A stretch of DNA of 64,000 nucleotides from Pedobacter sp. D749 (GTDB taxonomy: Bacteria > Bacteroidota > Bacteroidia > Sphingobacteriales > Sphingobacteriaceae). Both the position numbers and the translations under genes were made by a program. Location: NCBI RefSeq assembly GCF_019317285.1, contig NZ_CP079218.1:4402001-4466000 (forward strand). The letters run 5' to 3'. Positions 53,301 to 60,310 of the stretch are shown piece after piece (position 1 is the stretch's first letter; each line of letters starts with the position of its first letter). The notes under the pieces were generated by a model, which made no database searches, was not told where the DNA came from, and saw nothing but the letters and a program-made list of their open reading frames with translations.

Positions 53301-53741
53301 TTGCTTAACAAGAAGTATGGCTATTTTGGAATGGTAGGAATGCCAAATATCCTGATCTATCAGATTATTTTGCCATTATTTTCGCCGCTTGCCGATCTTT
53401 TTATGCTTATTTCTTTAATCAGTGGTATCTTTTCACTAAGCGCTATAAATAATTTAACGTTAACCGGATTTTCAGGAATTTTAAGCCTCCATAATGGTTT
53501 TGGCCAGGTACTCTTCTATTACATTATCTTCATCTTTGTAGATATGATCTTTGCTGCAATTGCTTTCCGGATGGAGAAAGAAAAGTATACCAATTTACTT
53601 TATATTTTCCCTCAGCGTTTTTTCTGGAGACAATTGATGTATGTTGTGCTCTTCCGTTCGTTCAGGAAAGCAATAAAGGGCGAGTTGGAAACCTGGGGTA
53701 CGATAAAAAGAACAGGAAATGTTAAGGAACAGGTAGCCTAA
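50337..53741 (+). CDS. Trifunctional exopolysaccharide protein: GH18-like, NodB deacetylase, GT2 synthase
   Basis: An 1134-residue membrane protein with three catalytic modules. A membrane segment lies at about residues 22-42. A GH18-like TIM barrel follows (about 105-420) with the DxE-type motif YSGINIDFEEL near residue 207. A NodB polysaccharide deacetylase comes next, with TFDDGPDP near 483 and NHTFFHP near 535. After a membrane segment (about 701-735) comes a family 2 processive glycosyltransferase: PAYNEE near 760, VDDGS near 785, DAD near 845, AEDCDL near 923 and QRFRW near 969. C-terminal membrane helices end the protein. PgaB and PgaC of poly-N-acetylglucosamine export have a similar set of activities spread over two proteins. 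No pga genes are adjacent. Confidence 0.93.
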   Translation: MSGKQIFQTETKRRWHAFTWVSRTFFLVFIIAIICVAYTLSSVQAPNLPFINTNTPLTQKQLEKLKKSQRYKDFTIEKSKLQKIKKDREHRILTHRGNYKRINMAFYVSWAASKESSISDLRRNISHLDMVATESFFLNGDSIVDKADTAALKVIHAGKKSALAVVSNYNKDHWDGAAVRRLLNDQPAQQKLINDLIAITKKYGYSGINIDFEELNLQNNDGFNAFMKNLYTQFHAKKLIVSQDISPENDDYKPEILQNYNDYLVVMAYDQHTEQSNAGDISHQEWVEEKLDDICSKVDAGKVILALACYGYDWPKNRIGQPVTYEQAMTTAVNYKSKINYDPASANLNYTYNDGSGIKHEVYFTDAATYFNLIRKADDWDIAGIALWRLGSEDKRLWSFISNDLSLDTLKKKPFDLRKIASLNMGGISYLGDGEILDLISTPTPGSVKFTLNKENFSIADQKYIRLPEQYVIKRFGEADKKIALTFDDGPDPVYTPQVLNILKQEKVPGCFFVVGIMAEKNMELLRQEYNDGYEIGNHTFFHPDMSAIGPTRVKFELNATRRLIEAVTGHSTILFRAPFNADAEPQNISEILPVAQSRKENYINIGEYIDPEDWQPGKTADQIFNEVVKQQDNGNILLLHDAGGNREATVAALPRIIKFFKAKGYTFTTVGDLMGKKRSELMPAVKSTANSGFSGSGDYFFINFFYYGNMILNIVFSVAIVLAILRTIFIAYLAIRQRKRAKRTVSKLIQHPSEKVSIIIPAYNEEVTAVQTINSLLKTTYPDFELIFVDDGSKDKTFDIINEHFGNHPMVKVFRKENGGKASALNYGISKATADFVVCIDADTQLKHDAVTELMRYFYNDKIAAVAGTVKVGNANNIITKWQSIEYITAQNMDRRAFDLLNTITVVPGAIGAFRKNVILEIGGFTIDTLAEDCDLTMRILRAGYKVKNCDSAIAYTEAPETVNMLLKQRFRWSFGVMQSFWKNRKTLLNKKYGYFGMVGMPNILIYQIILPLFSPLADLFMLISLISGIFSLSAINNLTLTGFSGILSLHNGFGQVLFYYIIFIFVDMIFAAIAFRMEKEKYTNLLYIFPQRFFWRQLMYVVLFRSFRKAIKGELETWGTIKRTGNVKEQVA

Positions 53742-53747
53742 TACAAT

Positions 53748-53870
53748 CCGATCCTTTAAAAGAAGTCAAGTTTAATAGCGAATGTGTTATAAAAAACCTG
53801 ACTTCTTTGGCTACCGCCTCATCCATAATAATAACATTATTATTAAAGTAAAAATATTTAACCAGAATCC
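53748..53870. repeat. 123-bp direct repeat with hairpin, copy 1
   Basis: Starts CCGATCCTTTAAAAGAAGTC, ends ATTTAACCAGAATCC. Inside, AAGAAGTCAAG pairs with CTGACTTCTT across a 25-30 base loop, which could stop transcription of the preceding gene. Copy 2 follows after 96 bp. Confidence 0.85.
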
Positions 53871-53966
53871 ATTTCCCTTTAGAGGTTTCTTAACTACACT
53901 TATTACCGGATTACCGGAACATGGGATGGCTGGCAGCAATTATTTTTTAGATAGCCTGATACACCT

Positions 53967-54089
53967 CCGATCTTCTAAAAGAAGTCAAGTTTAATAGCCA
54001 ATGTGTTATAAAAAAACTTGACCTCTTTGGCTATCCACCTCATTCATATAATAACATTATATTAAAGGAAAGATATTTAACCAGAATCC
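53967..54089. repeat. 123-bp direct repeat with hairpin, copy 2
   Basis: Starts CCGATCTTCTAAAAGAAGTC and ends ATTTAACCAGAATCC. The hairpin arms are AAGAAGTCAAGTTT and AAACTTGACCTCTT, so the stem is longer than in copy 1 and has one mismatch. The two copies differ at a small number of positions. Confidence 0.85.
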
Positions 54090-54114
54090 TGCACTATCTA
54101 AAAACAGAAGTTTT

Positions 54115-54591
54115 TTACTTTTCGATTAAGCAAACCGCATAAGAAACAACGCCCTCTTCTCTACCGATAAAGCCCATTTGCTCGTTTGTGGTTGCTTTTA
54201 TTGAGATATCTTCAGTAGAAATTCCAATAGCATCAGCAATGTTTTGTTGCATGGCAGGAATATGTGGATTAATTTTTGGTGCTTCTAAACAAAGCATGGC
54301 GTCAATATTGCCAATACGCCATCCCTTTTCAGCCAGTAATTTAACCGTTTCTTTCAGCAGGATTAAGCTACTAATACCTTTCCACCTGTCATCTGTATTT
54401 TTAAAATGAAAACCGATATCACGTAAATTGGCCGCTCCTAAAAGTGCGTCGCAAATGGCATGAAGTAAAACATCAGCATCCGAATGTCCAAAAGCACCCT
54501 TGTGATGATCTAATGTAACACCACCAACAACAAAAGGATGCTGATCTTTTAATTGATGCACATCAAATCCGAAACCTACTCTAATTTTCAT
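54115..54591 (-). CDS. ispF: 2-C-methyl-D-erythritol 2,4-cyclodiphosphate synthase
   Basis: An enzyme of the non-mevalonate isoprenoid pathway; it cyclises the CDP-ME phosphate intermediate. The 158-residue length is standard. Metal ligands D10 and H12 lie in GFGFDVHQL, and H45 lies in GHSDADVLLHAICDALLGA. The C-terminal segment EQMGFIGREEGV is also typical. It is 21 bp downstream of the porV gene on the same strand, a neighbourhood without an obvious functional link. Confidence 0.96.
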   Translation of the reverse strand: MKIRVGFGFDVHQLKDQHPFVVGGVTLDHHKGAFGHSDADVLLHAICDALLGAANLRDIGFHFKNTDDRWKGISSLILLKETVKLLAEKGWRIGNIDAMLCLEAPKINPHIPAMQQNIADAIGISTEDISIKATTNEQMGFIGREEGVVSYAVCLIEK

Positions 54592-54612
54592 GTTTATTTG
54601 CTTTAATCTTTT

Positions 54613-55800
54613 TTATCTTTTGCTTTTATTTTCGCCAAAGTTAAACAATAGACCAAAACGAAGGGTATTTGCAAGTGGACTAGTCTGTGCATTTGCAATT
54701 AAATAAGAGAAATCAATGTTAAAAACATTGTATTTTAAACCAAGTCCTAAGGTAAAATAGCGGCTATCACCTTTCATTGGGCTCTGATAGTTGTAGCCTG
54801 CGCGAACCGCAAACTGTTGATTATACCAGTATTCAAGACCTGTTGAAATTCCGACTTCCTTCAGTTCTTCGCTAAAACCACCAGGTGCATCACTAAATGA
54901 GCCAAAAATTCCGGCGGGTACCGAACGGTTCGGATCTTTTCCACTTACAATGTTATTATTCGAATCGTATATAGGCTGGGTTGGTACCAGCAATTTGTTA
55001 AAATCAAGCGCAAAGGTTAAAGTACTCAAATCGTCTACAGTAAATGTAGATGCACCTCCGATTTTAAAATTGGTGGGTAAAAAGAAATTCTCTCCCCCAT
55101 CGGAATAGCTCATTTTTGTTCCGATGTTGGAAATATTAGCACCAGCAGAAAGAATAGCCTGTTTACCAAACAACGTTGTGGCTGTTTTATACAAACCAGA
55201 AACATCAACTGCTACTGCATTTCCACTATGTACCTGCCCCGTAGAAGAAAACTGACCGGAAGCCAAATTTGAATAAATATATCTTAATGAAGTTCCCAGT
55301 GAAAACTCTTTACCAAAATTACGGGCAAAAGAAACATCAAAAGCCAATTCATTTGGATTGGAGATCCCAAGATCCTGCTGGTTAATGTCTGTAAGCTGAA
55401 TGGAGCCTAGAGAAAAATATCTTAAAGATGCGCCAATGGTATTGCGGTCATCCAATTTATAAAATCCACTTAAATAAGCGAGATTAATATCGGGCACCAA
55501 ACTTTTTAACCATGGACTATATGACACTGAAAAGCCATAAGGTTTATCTAGAAAAGCAAGTTTAGAAGCATTAATACTGGCTGAATTTACATCACCAGCT
55601 ACGGCTACGCCAGCATCACCCATTGCACCGGCACGGGCATCGGGCGTAATGAGCAGAAATGGAACTGCCGTTACAATGTTGTTTGCCTCGCTACCATTTG
55701 TTTGAGTATTGCCTATAGTAACCTGCGCGTTTGTTTTACCAAACACCAAGGCCATAGAGAGTGCAGAAAAAGCAAGTTTACTGATGTACTTGAAATTCAT
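54613..55800 (-). CDS. porV: Type IX secretion system outer membrane protein PorV-like
   Basis: A 395-residue outer membrane beta-barrel protein with a signal peptide (about residues 1-25, cleavage after TNA). The N-terminal conserved block FLLITPDARAGAMGDAGVAV is typical of PorV (LptO), which ferries cargo of the type IX system to the surface attachment complex. Many alternating strands (FRYFSLGSIQ, LAFDVSFARNFG) are present, and the C-terminus ends in GLLFNFGENK. PorU, the cargo sortase, which often lies next to PorV, is not in this window. A short -7-like box (TACCTTTA) lies just ahead of the ATG. It is divergent from gldJ. Confidence 0.9.
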   Translation of the reverse strand: MNFKYISKLAFSALSMALVFGKTNAQVTIGNTQTNGSEANNIVTAVPFLLITPDARAGAMGDAGVAVAGDVNSASINASKLAFLDKPYGFSVSYSPWLKSLVPDINLAYLSGFYKLDDRNTIGASLRYFSLGSIQLTDINQQDLGISNPNELAFDVSFARNFGKEFSLGTSLRYIYSNLASGQFSSTGQVHSGNAVAVDVSGLYKTATTLFGKQAILSAGANISNIGTKMSYSDGGENFFLPTNFKIGGASTFTVDDLSTLTFALDFNKLLVPTQPIYDSNNNIVSGKDPNRSVPAGIFGSFSDAPGGFSEELKEVGISTGLEYWYNQQFAVRAGYNYQSPMKGDSRYFTLGLGLKYNVFNIDFSYLIANAQTSPLANTLRFGLLFNFGENKSKR

Positions 55801-56382
55801 CCTTTAAAGGTACGTAATTTTAGATCTTGGTGTTTAGCAATAACTGGGGAATATATCAGTAACGTAAAACCAAAACTTATATTTCACCAAAATACGAATT
55901 CTATGATTATTTACTAATTAAACCTACGATTTTTTACACACGGGTGTTAGTGAAAAGCTATAAGCACAAAATTAATAGCGATTTAGTAAATAATTTAATC
56001 CATTTTTTTTACGATTTAACCGCGGCTAAACAATAAGTAAACATTAATAACATTATCAAAATGTTATTGTATTATATCTTACTTCTAATTATCATAACCA
56101 GTTTTAATCAATTATCATGTTGTAAAATCTCACATCTAAGCAAGTTTTAATTGACCACTAAAACAATACAATAATTTTAATTTAAAAAATTTATCTTGCT
56201 TATCTATAATTATTTAGCAAAAATTTCGTTGAAAAGCAAACAGACGCTATATCATAAAAAAAGATACATTACGGCTTAGTATATAATCAATATTTTATTC
56301 TCATATTATTTATATATTCATTTATAATTGTTTAATTTTATCGATTGAATCCCTCTAGGGATGATATTCTCCGATATACTAT
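55801..56382. promoter_or_regulatory. AT-rich divergent intergenic region between porV and gldJ
   Basis: About 580 bp, very AT-rich, with no gene. It carries two palindromes: AATAACATT/AATGTTATT (56046-56068) and ATCCCT-CT-AGGGAT at 56349-56362, which is 21 bp before the gldJ ATG. Both could be operators. No clear TTTG/TAnnTTTG pair could be placed for gldJ. Confidence 0.5.
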
Positions 56383-58062
56383 ATGAAAAAACTATTACTA
56401 TATTCTTTTACTTGTTTATCGTTAGCCGCCTTGCTTTCGGGTTGTAGCTCAAAAAGCGAGAGTTCTAGCAAAACAGGTATTCCTTATGCCAATAGGAAAA
56501 GTAAAAACAACCAATCTGGTGCTTTTGCTGTGGCTACCCAATATAAAAGAGCACCAGGGCCTGGTTTGATTCCAATTGAAGGCGGGGTTTTAGTTGTTGG
56601 TGGTAGTGCCATCGATGTGCCAGGTGTTGAGCCAAATATTTACAATTATAAAAGACAGGTTACTGTTCCATCCTTTTACATGGATGAAACTGAAGTATCG
56701 AATACCGATTGGTTAGAATACTTACACTGGATCAGATACAACTATCCTGAAGATCGTGAGTTTTATTACAATGAGCTTCCTGATACTTTAGTATGGCGCC
56801 GTGCATTATCTTATAACGAACCTTACGTAGATAATTACCTAAGGCACCCGGCTTACCGTGACTATCCTGTTGTAGGTGTTTCATGGGAGCAGGCATCACG
56901 TTATTGTGAGTGGAGAACTTCAAGAGCCAACGAATTTATTCTACGCGAAAAAGGAATCTTAACTGATTATAAAACTTTAGCTGGTAACGGAAAAGGGAAT
57001 GCCGCTACTACAGCTGCAGCGGCTCCAAAACCAGACAAACCTTTTAATACTGATGCTTATTTAAATGGCCAGTATGCTGACAAAGGCAAAAATGCACCGA
57101 TCGATTATAATACTAAATCAGGTGCTGCTACAGCAACTGCCGGAGCAGCGACAGCCGCAACAGGCGGAAGAAATAACCAACCGAGACGAACTGCAACGCT
57201 TGAAGATGGTGTAATTATGCAACCTTACCGCTTACCAACAGAAGCAGAATGGGAATATGCTGCTTTAGGTTTAATTGGGAATACTGAATACGAGAATATC
57301 AATCAGAATAAAATCTACCCTTGGAATGGTTTAGGTGTTAGTTCTGCTAAAAAGAAAACCAGAGGTATGATTCAGGCCAACTTTAAAAGAGCTCCTGGTG
57401 ATTATATGGGTGTTGGCGGTTCGCTAAACGATAAAGGAGATTTAACCGTTCCGGTTATTCAATACACACCAAACGATTTCGGCTTATATAATATGGCAGG
57501 AAACGTGAATGAATGGGTGAATGATGTTTACAGAACAGCAACATTTACTGATGCGGATGCCTTTAACCCTTACCGAGGTAATTATTTCACCAATAAAAAG
57601 TTAGAAGATTCTCAAAGCGGTAAAATTGCATTAGATAAATATGGGAATCCGATTAAGGAAAATGCTTACGCTGGAAGAAAACAAACCTGGGCCGAAAAAC
57701 AGGCACAAGCGAAGCGTTCTGATTCGATTTCAAAATCAACTGATCCACAATCTCCAGTAGCCTCAACCAGTTATCAAGCCGATCAAAGAGGTTATCGTGA
57801 CAGACAAAATACTTTACTTAATGAAGAAGGTGTAACGCTTGTAAACGATAAATCAAGAGTTTATAAAGGTGGCTCCTGGAATGATATGGCTTATTGGTTA
57901 AACCCGGCAACCCGTCGCTTTATGCAACAGGATGAATCATCTGCTGAAGTCGGCTTCCGTTGTGCGATGACCATGCTTGGTGCTCCAGAAATTAATACTG
58001 TCGGCAAAAGAAGTTTTAAAAATCCTCCTCAAAAACCTTACAGGGTAAGTAGAGGTAAATAA
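56383..58062 (+). CDS. gldJ: Gliding motility/T9SS lipoprotein GldJ
   Basis: A 559-residue lipoprotein required for gliding and type IX secretion in Bacteroidota. The lipobox LLSGC gives acylated Cys21. The body is a formylglycine-generating-enzyme-like (SUMF1) fold: FYMDETEVSNTDWLEYL near residue 100, VVGVSWEQASRYCEWR near 167, RLPTEAEWEYAALG near 285, and MAGNVNEWVNDVYR near 370, ending in VYKGGSWNDMAYWLNPATRRF. The enzyme cysteines of true FGE are not preserved in the expected places. Two Ala/Thr/Gly-rich stretches lie within the fold (around residues 205-218 and 245-265). It has its own strong terminator. Confidence 0.93.
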   Translation: MKKLLLYSFTCLSLAALLSGCSSKSESSSKTGIPYANRKSKNNQSGAFAVATQYKRAPGPGLIPIEGGVLVVGGSAIDVPGVEPNIYNYKRQVTVPSFYMDETEVSNTDWLEYLHWIRYNYPEDREFYYNELPDTLVWRRALSYNEPYVDNYLRHPAYRDYPVVGVSWEQASRYCEWRTSRANEFILREKGILTDYKTLAGNGKGNAATTAAAAPKPDKPFNTDAYLNGQYADKGKNAPIDYNTKSGAATATAGAATAATGGRNNQPRRTATLEDGVIMQPYRLPTEAEWEYAALGLIGNTEYENINQNKIYPWNGLGVSSAKKKTRGMIQANFKRAPGDYMGVGGSLNDKGDLTVPVIQYTPNDFGLYNMAGNVNEWVNDVYRTATFTDADAFNPYRGNYFTNKKLEDSQSGKIALDKYGNPIKENAYAGRKQTWAEKQAQAKRSDSISKSTDPQSPVASTSYQADQRGYRDRQNTLLNEEGVTLVNDKSRVYKGGSWNDMAYWLNPATRRFMQQDESSAEVGFRCAMTMLGAPEINTVGKRSFKNPPQKPYRVSRGK

Positions 58063-58067
58063 AAAAG

Positions 58068-58098
58068 AAAAGTTCCGGATAAAATCGGGACTTTTTTT
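58068..58098 (+). terminator. Intrinsic terminator of gldJ
   Basis: AAGTTCCGG pairs with TCGGGACTT (two G-T pairs) around a 6-base loop, followed by seven Ts. It begins 5 bp past the stop codon. Confidence 0.88.
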
Positions 58099-58138
58099 GT
58101 GGTTTTATATTTTGTTAGATAATTTAAGTTTGACGGAT

Positions 58139-58355
58139 CGTCATCTCGATCCGATAGCTATCGGATGGAGCGCAGCGGAATGGAGAGATCTATCTAGACA
58201 GATTAGCTTCGCTGAGCACTTGTGGTTCTCGACTGCGTTGCACTCCACTCCTCTTCTTTTATTTAGACGGATCGTCATGCTGAATTTATTTCAGCATCTT
58301 TCCTGCTTAAAAGACCCTAAAGTAAATCCGATAGCTATCGGATTAGGGTGACAAC
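58139..58355. repeat. Palindromic filler repeats including CCGATAGCTATCGG twice
   Basis: The roughly 290-bp gap after the gldJ terminator contains CGTCATCTCGA-type words, GGAGCGCAGCGGAATGGAG and the exact 14-bp palindrome CCGATAGCTATCGG at 58151-58164 and 58328-58341. No gene is seen. Confidence 0.75.
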
Positions 58356-58388
58356 GCTACTTAATACCTTCGTGATAAAAACACGTAG

Positions 58389-58889
58389 CTACCTAAACTG
58401 AACCAAAATCTGGTTCTTCTCTACTTTATCTCCCTGTTTAATCAAGATCTTTTTAACCACCCCATCTGTTGATGATTTTAAAATATTTTCCATTTTCATG
58501 GCTTCCAGCACCAAAAGGTTATCGCCTTTCTTTACTTCAGCGTTTTCTTCAACCAAAACTTTAAGTACTAGACCAGGCATAGGTGCTTTAATTTCTGAAA
58601 CTTTATTAGCCGCTAAATTATCCAGACCAAGTTGTTTTAATAAAACATCAAACTGATCTTCAATGCTGATCTGATAAATATTACCATTAACCTTTATTTT
58701 ACAGGTTTTATTTGCTTTGTTTAGCTCAACCAGCTCTGTATTAAAAGATTTATTCTGGTATAAAACATGCGTACTATTATTCGCAATTGAACTCAGATCG
58801 AGTTGAACCTGTTCTCCATTTACAAAAAAAGCTGAATCCTTATTCTCAACCTCAAATAAAAACTGATTGTTTACTTTTACTTTATACAT
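58389..58889 (-). CDS. Biotin/lipoyl-binding carrier protein (acyl-CoA carboxylase type)
   Basis: A 166-residue protein with a biotinyl domain at its C-terminus: the canonical motif EAMKMEN places the biotinylated lysine at residue 132, preceded by KAPMPGLV and followed by VEKNQILVQF. The N-terminal ~80 residues match the small domain that goes with the carrier in propionyl- or methylcrotonyl-type carboxylases of Bacteroidota. The carboxylase subunits are not in the window. It is the last gene of the minus-strand operon, 4 bp after the DUF4159 gene. Confidence 0.93.
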   Translation of the reverse strand: MYKVKVNNQFLFEVENKDSAFFVNGEQVQLDLSSIANNSTHVLYQNKSFNTELVELNKANKTCKIKVNGNIYQISIEDQFDVLLKQLGLDNLAANKVSEIKAPMPGLVLKVLVEENAEVKKGDNLLVLEAMKMENILKSSTDGVVKKILIKQGDKVEKNQILVQFR

Positions 58890-58893
58890 AAGC

Positions 58894-59592
58894 TTATTGA
58901 GTTAAAGCATACTGAACTAAATTAGCGCCCATTTTAAGTGCTTTTGTCCGCGTTTCCTGAGTATCCTCAGGATAAGTACCAAAGTCTTCCCAACCATTGC
59001 CCAAATCGCACTCATAGGTGTAATAACAAACAACTCTTCCCTTGTAAATCAAAGCAAATCCTTGCGGACGTTTATTATCATGCTCATGGATTTTTGGCAA
59101 GCCTCCCGGAAACTTAAACTTCTGATTATAAATGGCGTGATTGGCAGGTAATTCGACAAAACTAAGTTCCGGAAATACCTTTTTCATCTGTGGTCTGATA
59201 AATTTGTCTAAACCATAGTTATCGTCTATATGAAGAAATCCTCCACCAGTGAGGTATTGTCTTAAATTTTTGATTTCCTGATCACTAAAAACGACGTTTC
59301 CGTGGCCAGTCATATAAATAAAGGGATAATTGAAAATCTCTTTTGAGCCTACTTCTACGATGCTTTCTTCAGCATAAAAATTAGTCTTCAGATTAGTATT
59401 ACAGTATGCAATTAAATTGGGCAAAGCTGTTCTGTCTGCATACCAGTCGCCACCGCCGCTATACTTTAATTTTGCCATACGGTAAGTAGGTGGAATGAAA
59501 GCGAAAAACACAAAGCTGAAAGCTAAAAGACCAAAGCTTAAAGACCAAAGCTGAAACCTGGAAAACAGAAAACTAAATACTGAAAACTTCAA
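58894..59592 (-). CDS. DUF4159-domain protein, exported
   Basis: A 232-residue protein. Residues about 35-230 match the DUF4159 fold, with SGGGDWYADRTALPNL near 45, PFIYMTGHGNVVFSD near 90, GGGFLHIDDNYG near 117 and GNGWEDFGTYPED near 200. It is class I amidotransferase-like without the usual Cys triad. The start is TTG at 59590-59592, giving a hydrophobic N-terminal stretch that could be a signal segment. That stretch is encoded by a 14-bp tandem repeat (59515-59562), so the true start could be a downstream codon. Function unknown. Confidence 0.85.
   Translation of the reverse strand: MKFSVFSFLFSRFQLWSLSFGLLAFSFVFFAFIPPTYRMAKLKYSGGGDWYADRTALPNLIAYCNTNLKTNFYAEESIVEVGSKEIFNYPFIYMTGHGNVVFSDQEIKNLRQYLTGGGFLHIDDNYGLDKFIRPQMKKVFPELSFVELPANHAIYNQKFKFPGGLPKIHEHDNKRPQGFALIYKGRVVCYYTYECDLGNGWEDFGTYPEDTQETRTKALKMGANLVQYALTQ
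59515..59562. repeat. 14-bp tandem repeat inside the DUF4159 signal region
   Basis: Units AGCTAAAAGACCAA and AGCTTAAAGACCAA lie head to tail on the plus strand, with degenerate partners AGCTGAAA at both ends. It resembles intergenic filler, but lies inside the open frame. Confidence 0.7.
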
Positions 59593-59597
59593 ATTGA

Positions 59598-60302
59598 TTA
59601 TCGGTTAAGGTAATTGATTTCAAAACAAACAGATAAAGCAGCAGTTTCTGTGCGTAATCTGTTATCACCTAAAGTTAATGCTTTAAAGCCTTTGTTCAAA
59701 GCCAAATTAACTTCATCAGGTGTGAAATCCCCTTCGGGACCGATAAGAACTAAATATTTTTGATGAGGAGTTACAAGATTGGAAATATATTGCTTCTCAC
59801 CGTTATCAATGCAATGGGCTATTAATTGCTCACCATCAAAAGGAACTTTTAAAAAAGTATCTAAAGAAACAGCATCATTTAATTTTGGATGATAAGCTTT
59901 TATCGACTGTTTTACGGCAGAAGTAATCACTTTGTTTAAGCGGTCCTCTTTAATTACCCTACGCTCCGACCGATCGGTAATAATTGGCGTAACCTCATCA
60001 ATGCCCAATTCTGTGGCTTTTTCTAAAAACCATTCTATCCGATCAATATTTTTTGTAGGAGCAACGGCAATATGCAGATAGTGGTTTCTTTTATGAAACT
60101 CAGTTTCTACTTTTAAAATGGATAAAGAAACCTTTTTTGGATTATCGGAGGTGATTTCAGCAGTGTAAAAGCCACCTTTACCATCAACTAAGTTAACAAT
60201 TGAGCCAGTAGTAAGGCGAAGTACCCTAATGCAATGTTTGCTCTCTTCTTCGTTTAGGGTGTAAGTATTGTGGGTTATATCTGGTGTATAAAAAATATGC
60301 AT
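59598..60302 (-). CDS. rsmE: 16S rRNA (uracil(1498)-N(3))-methyltransferase
   Basis: A 234-residue SPOUT methyltransferase that methylates U1498 of 16S rRNA. The N-terminal PUA-like domain (about 1-70, ESKHCIRVLRLTTG) is followed by the trefoil knot with VLIGPEGDFTPDEVN near residue 180 and LGDNRLRTETAALS near 210. The length is typical. It lies 8 bp after the CNNM gene and 5 bp before the DUF4159 gene in a compact operon. Confidence 0.96.
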   Translation of the reverse strand: MHIFYTPDITHNTYTLNEEESKHCIRVLRLTTGSIVNLVDGKGGFYTAEITSDNPKKVSLSILKVETEFHKRNHYLHIAVAPTKNIDRIEWFLEKATELGIDEVTPIITDRSERRVIKEDRLNKVITSAVKQSIKAYHPKLNDAVSLDTFLKVPFDGEQLIAHCIDNGEKQYISNLVTPHQKYLVLIGPEGDFTPDEVNLALNKGFKALTLGDNRLRTETAALSVCFEINYLNR

Positions 60303-60310
60303 AGTTGAAA

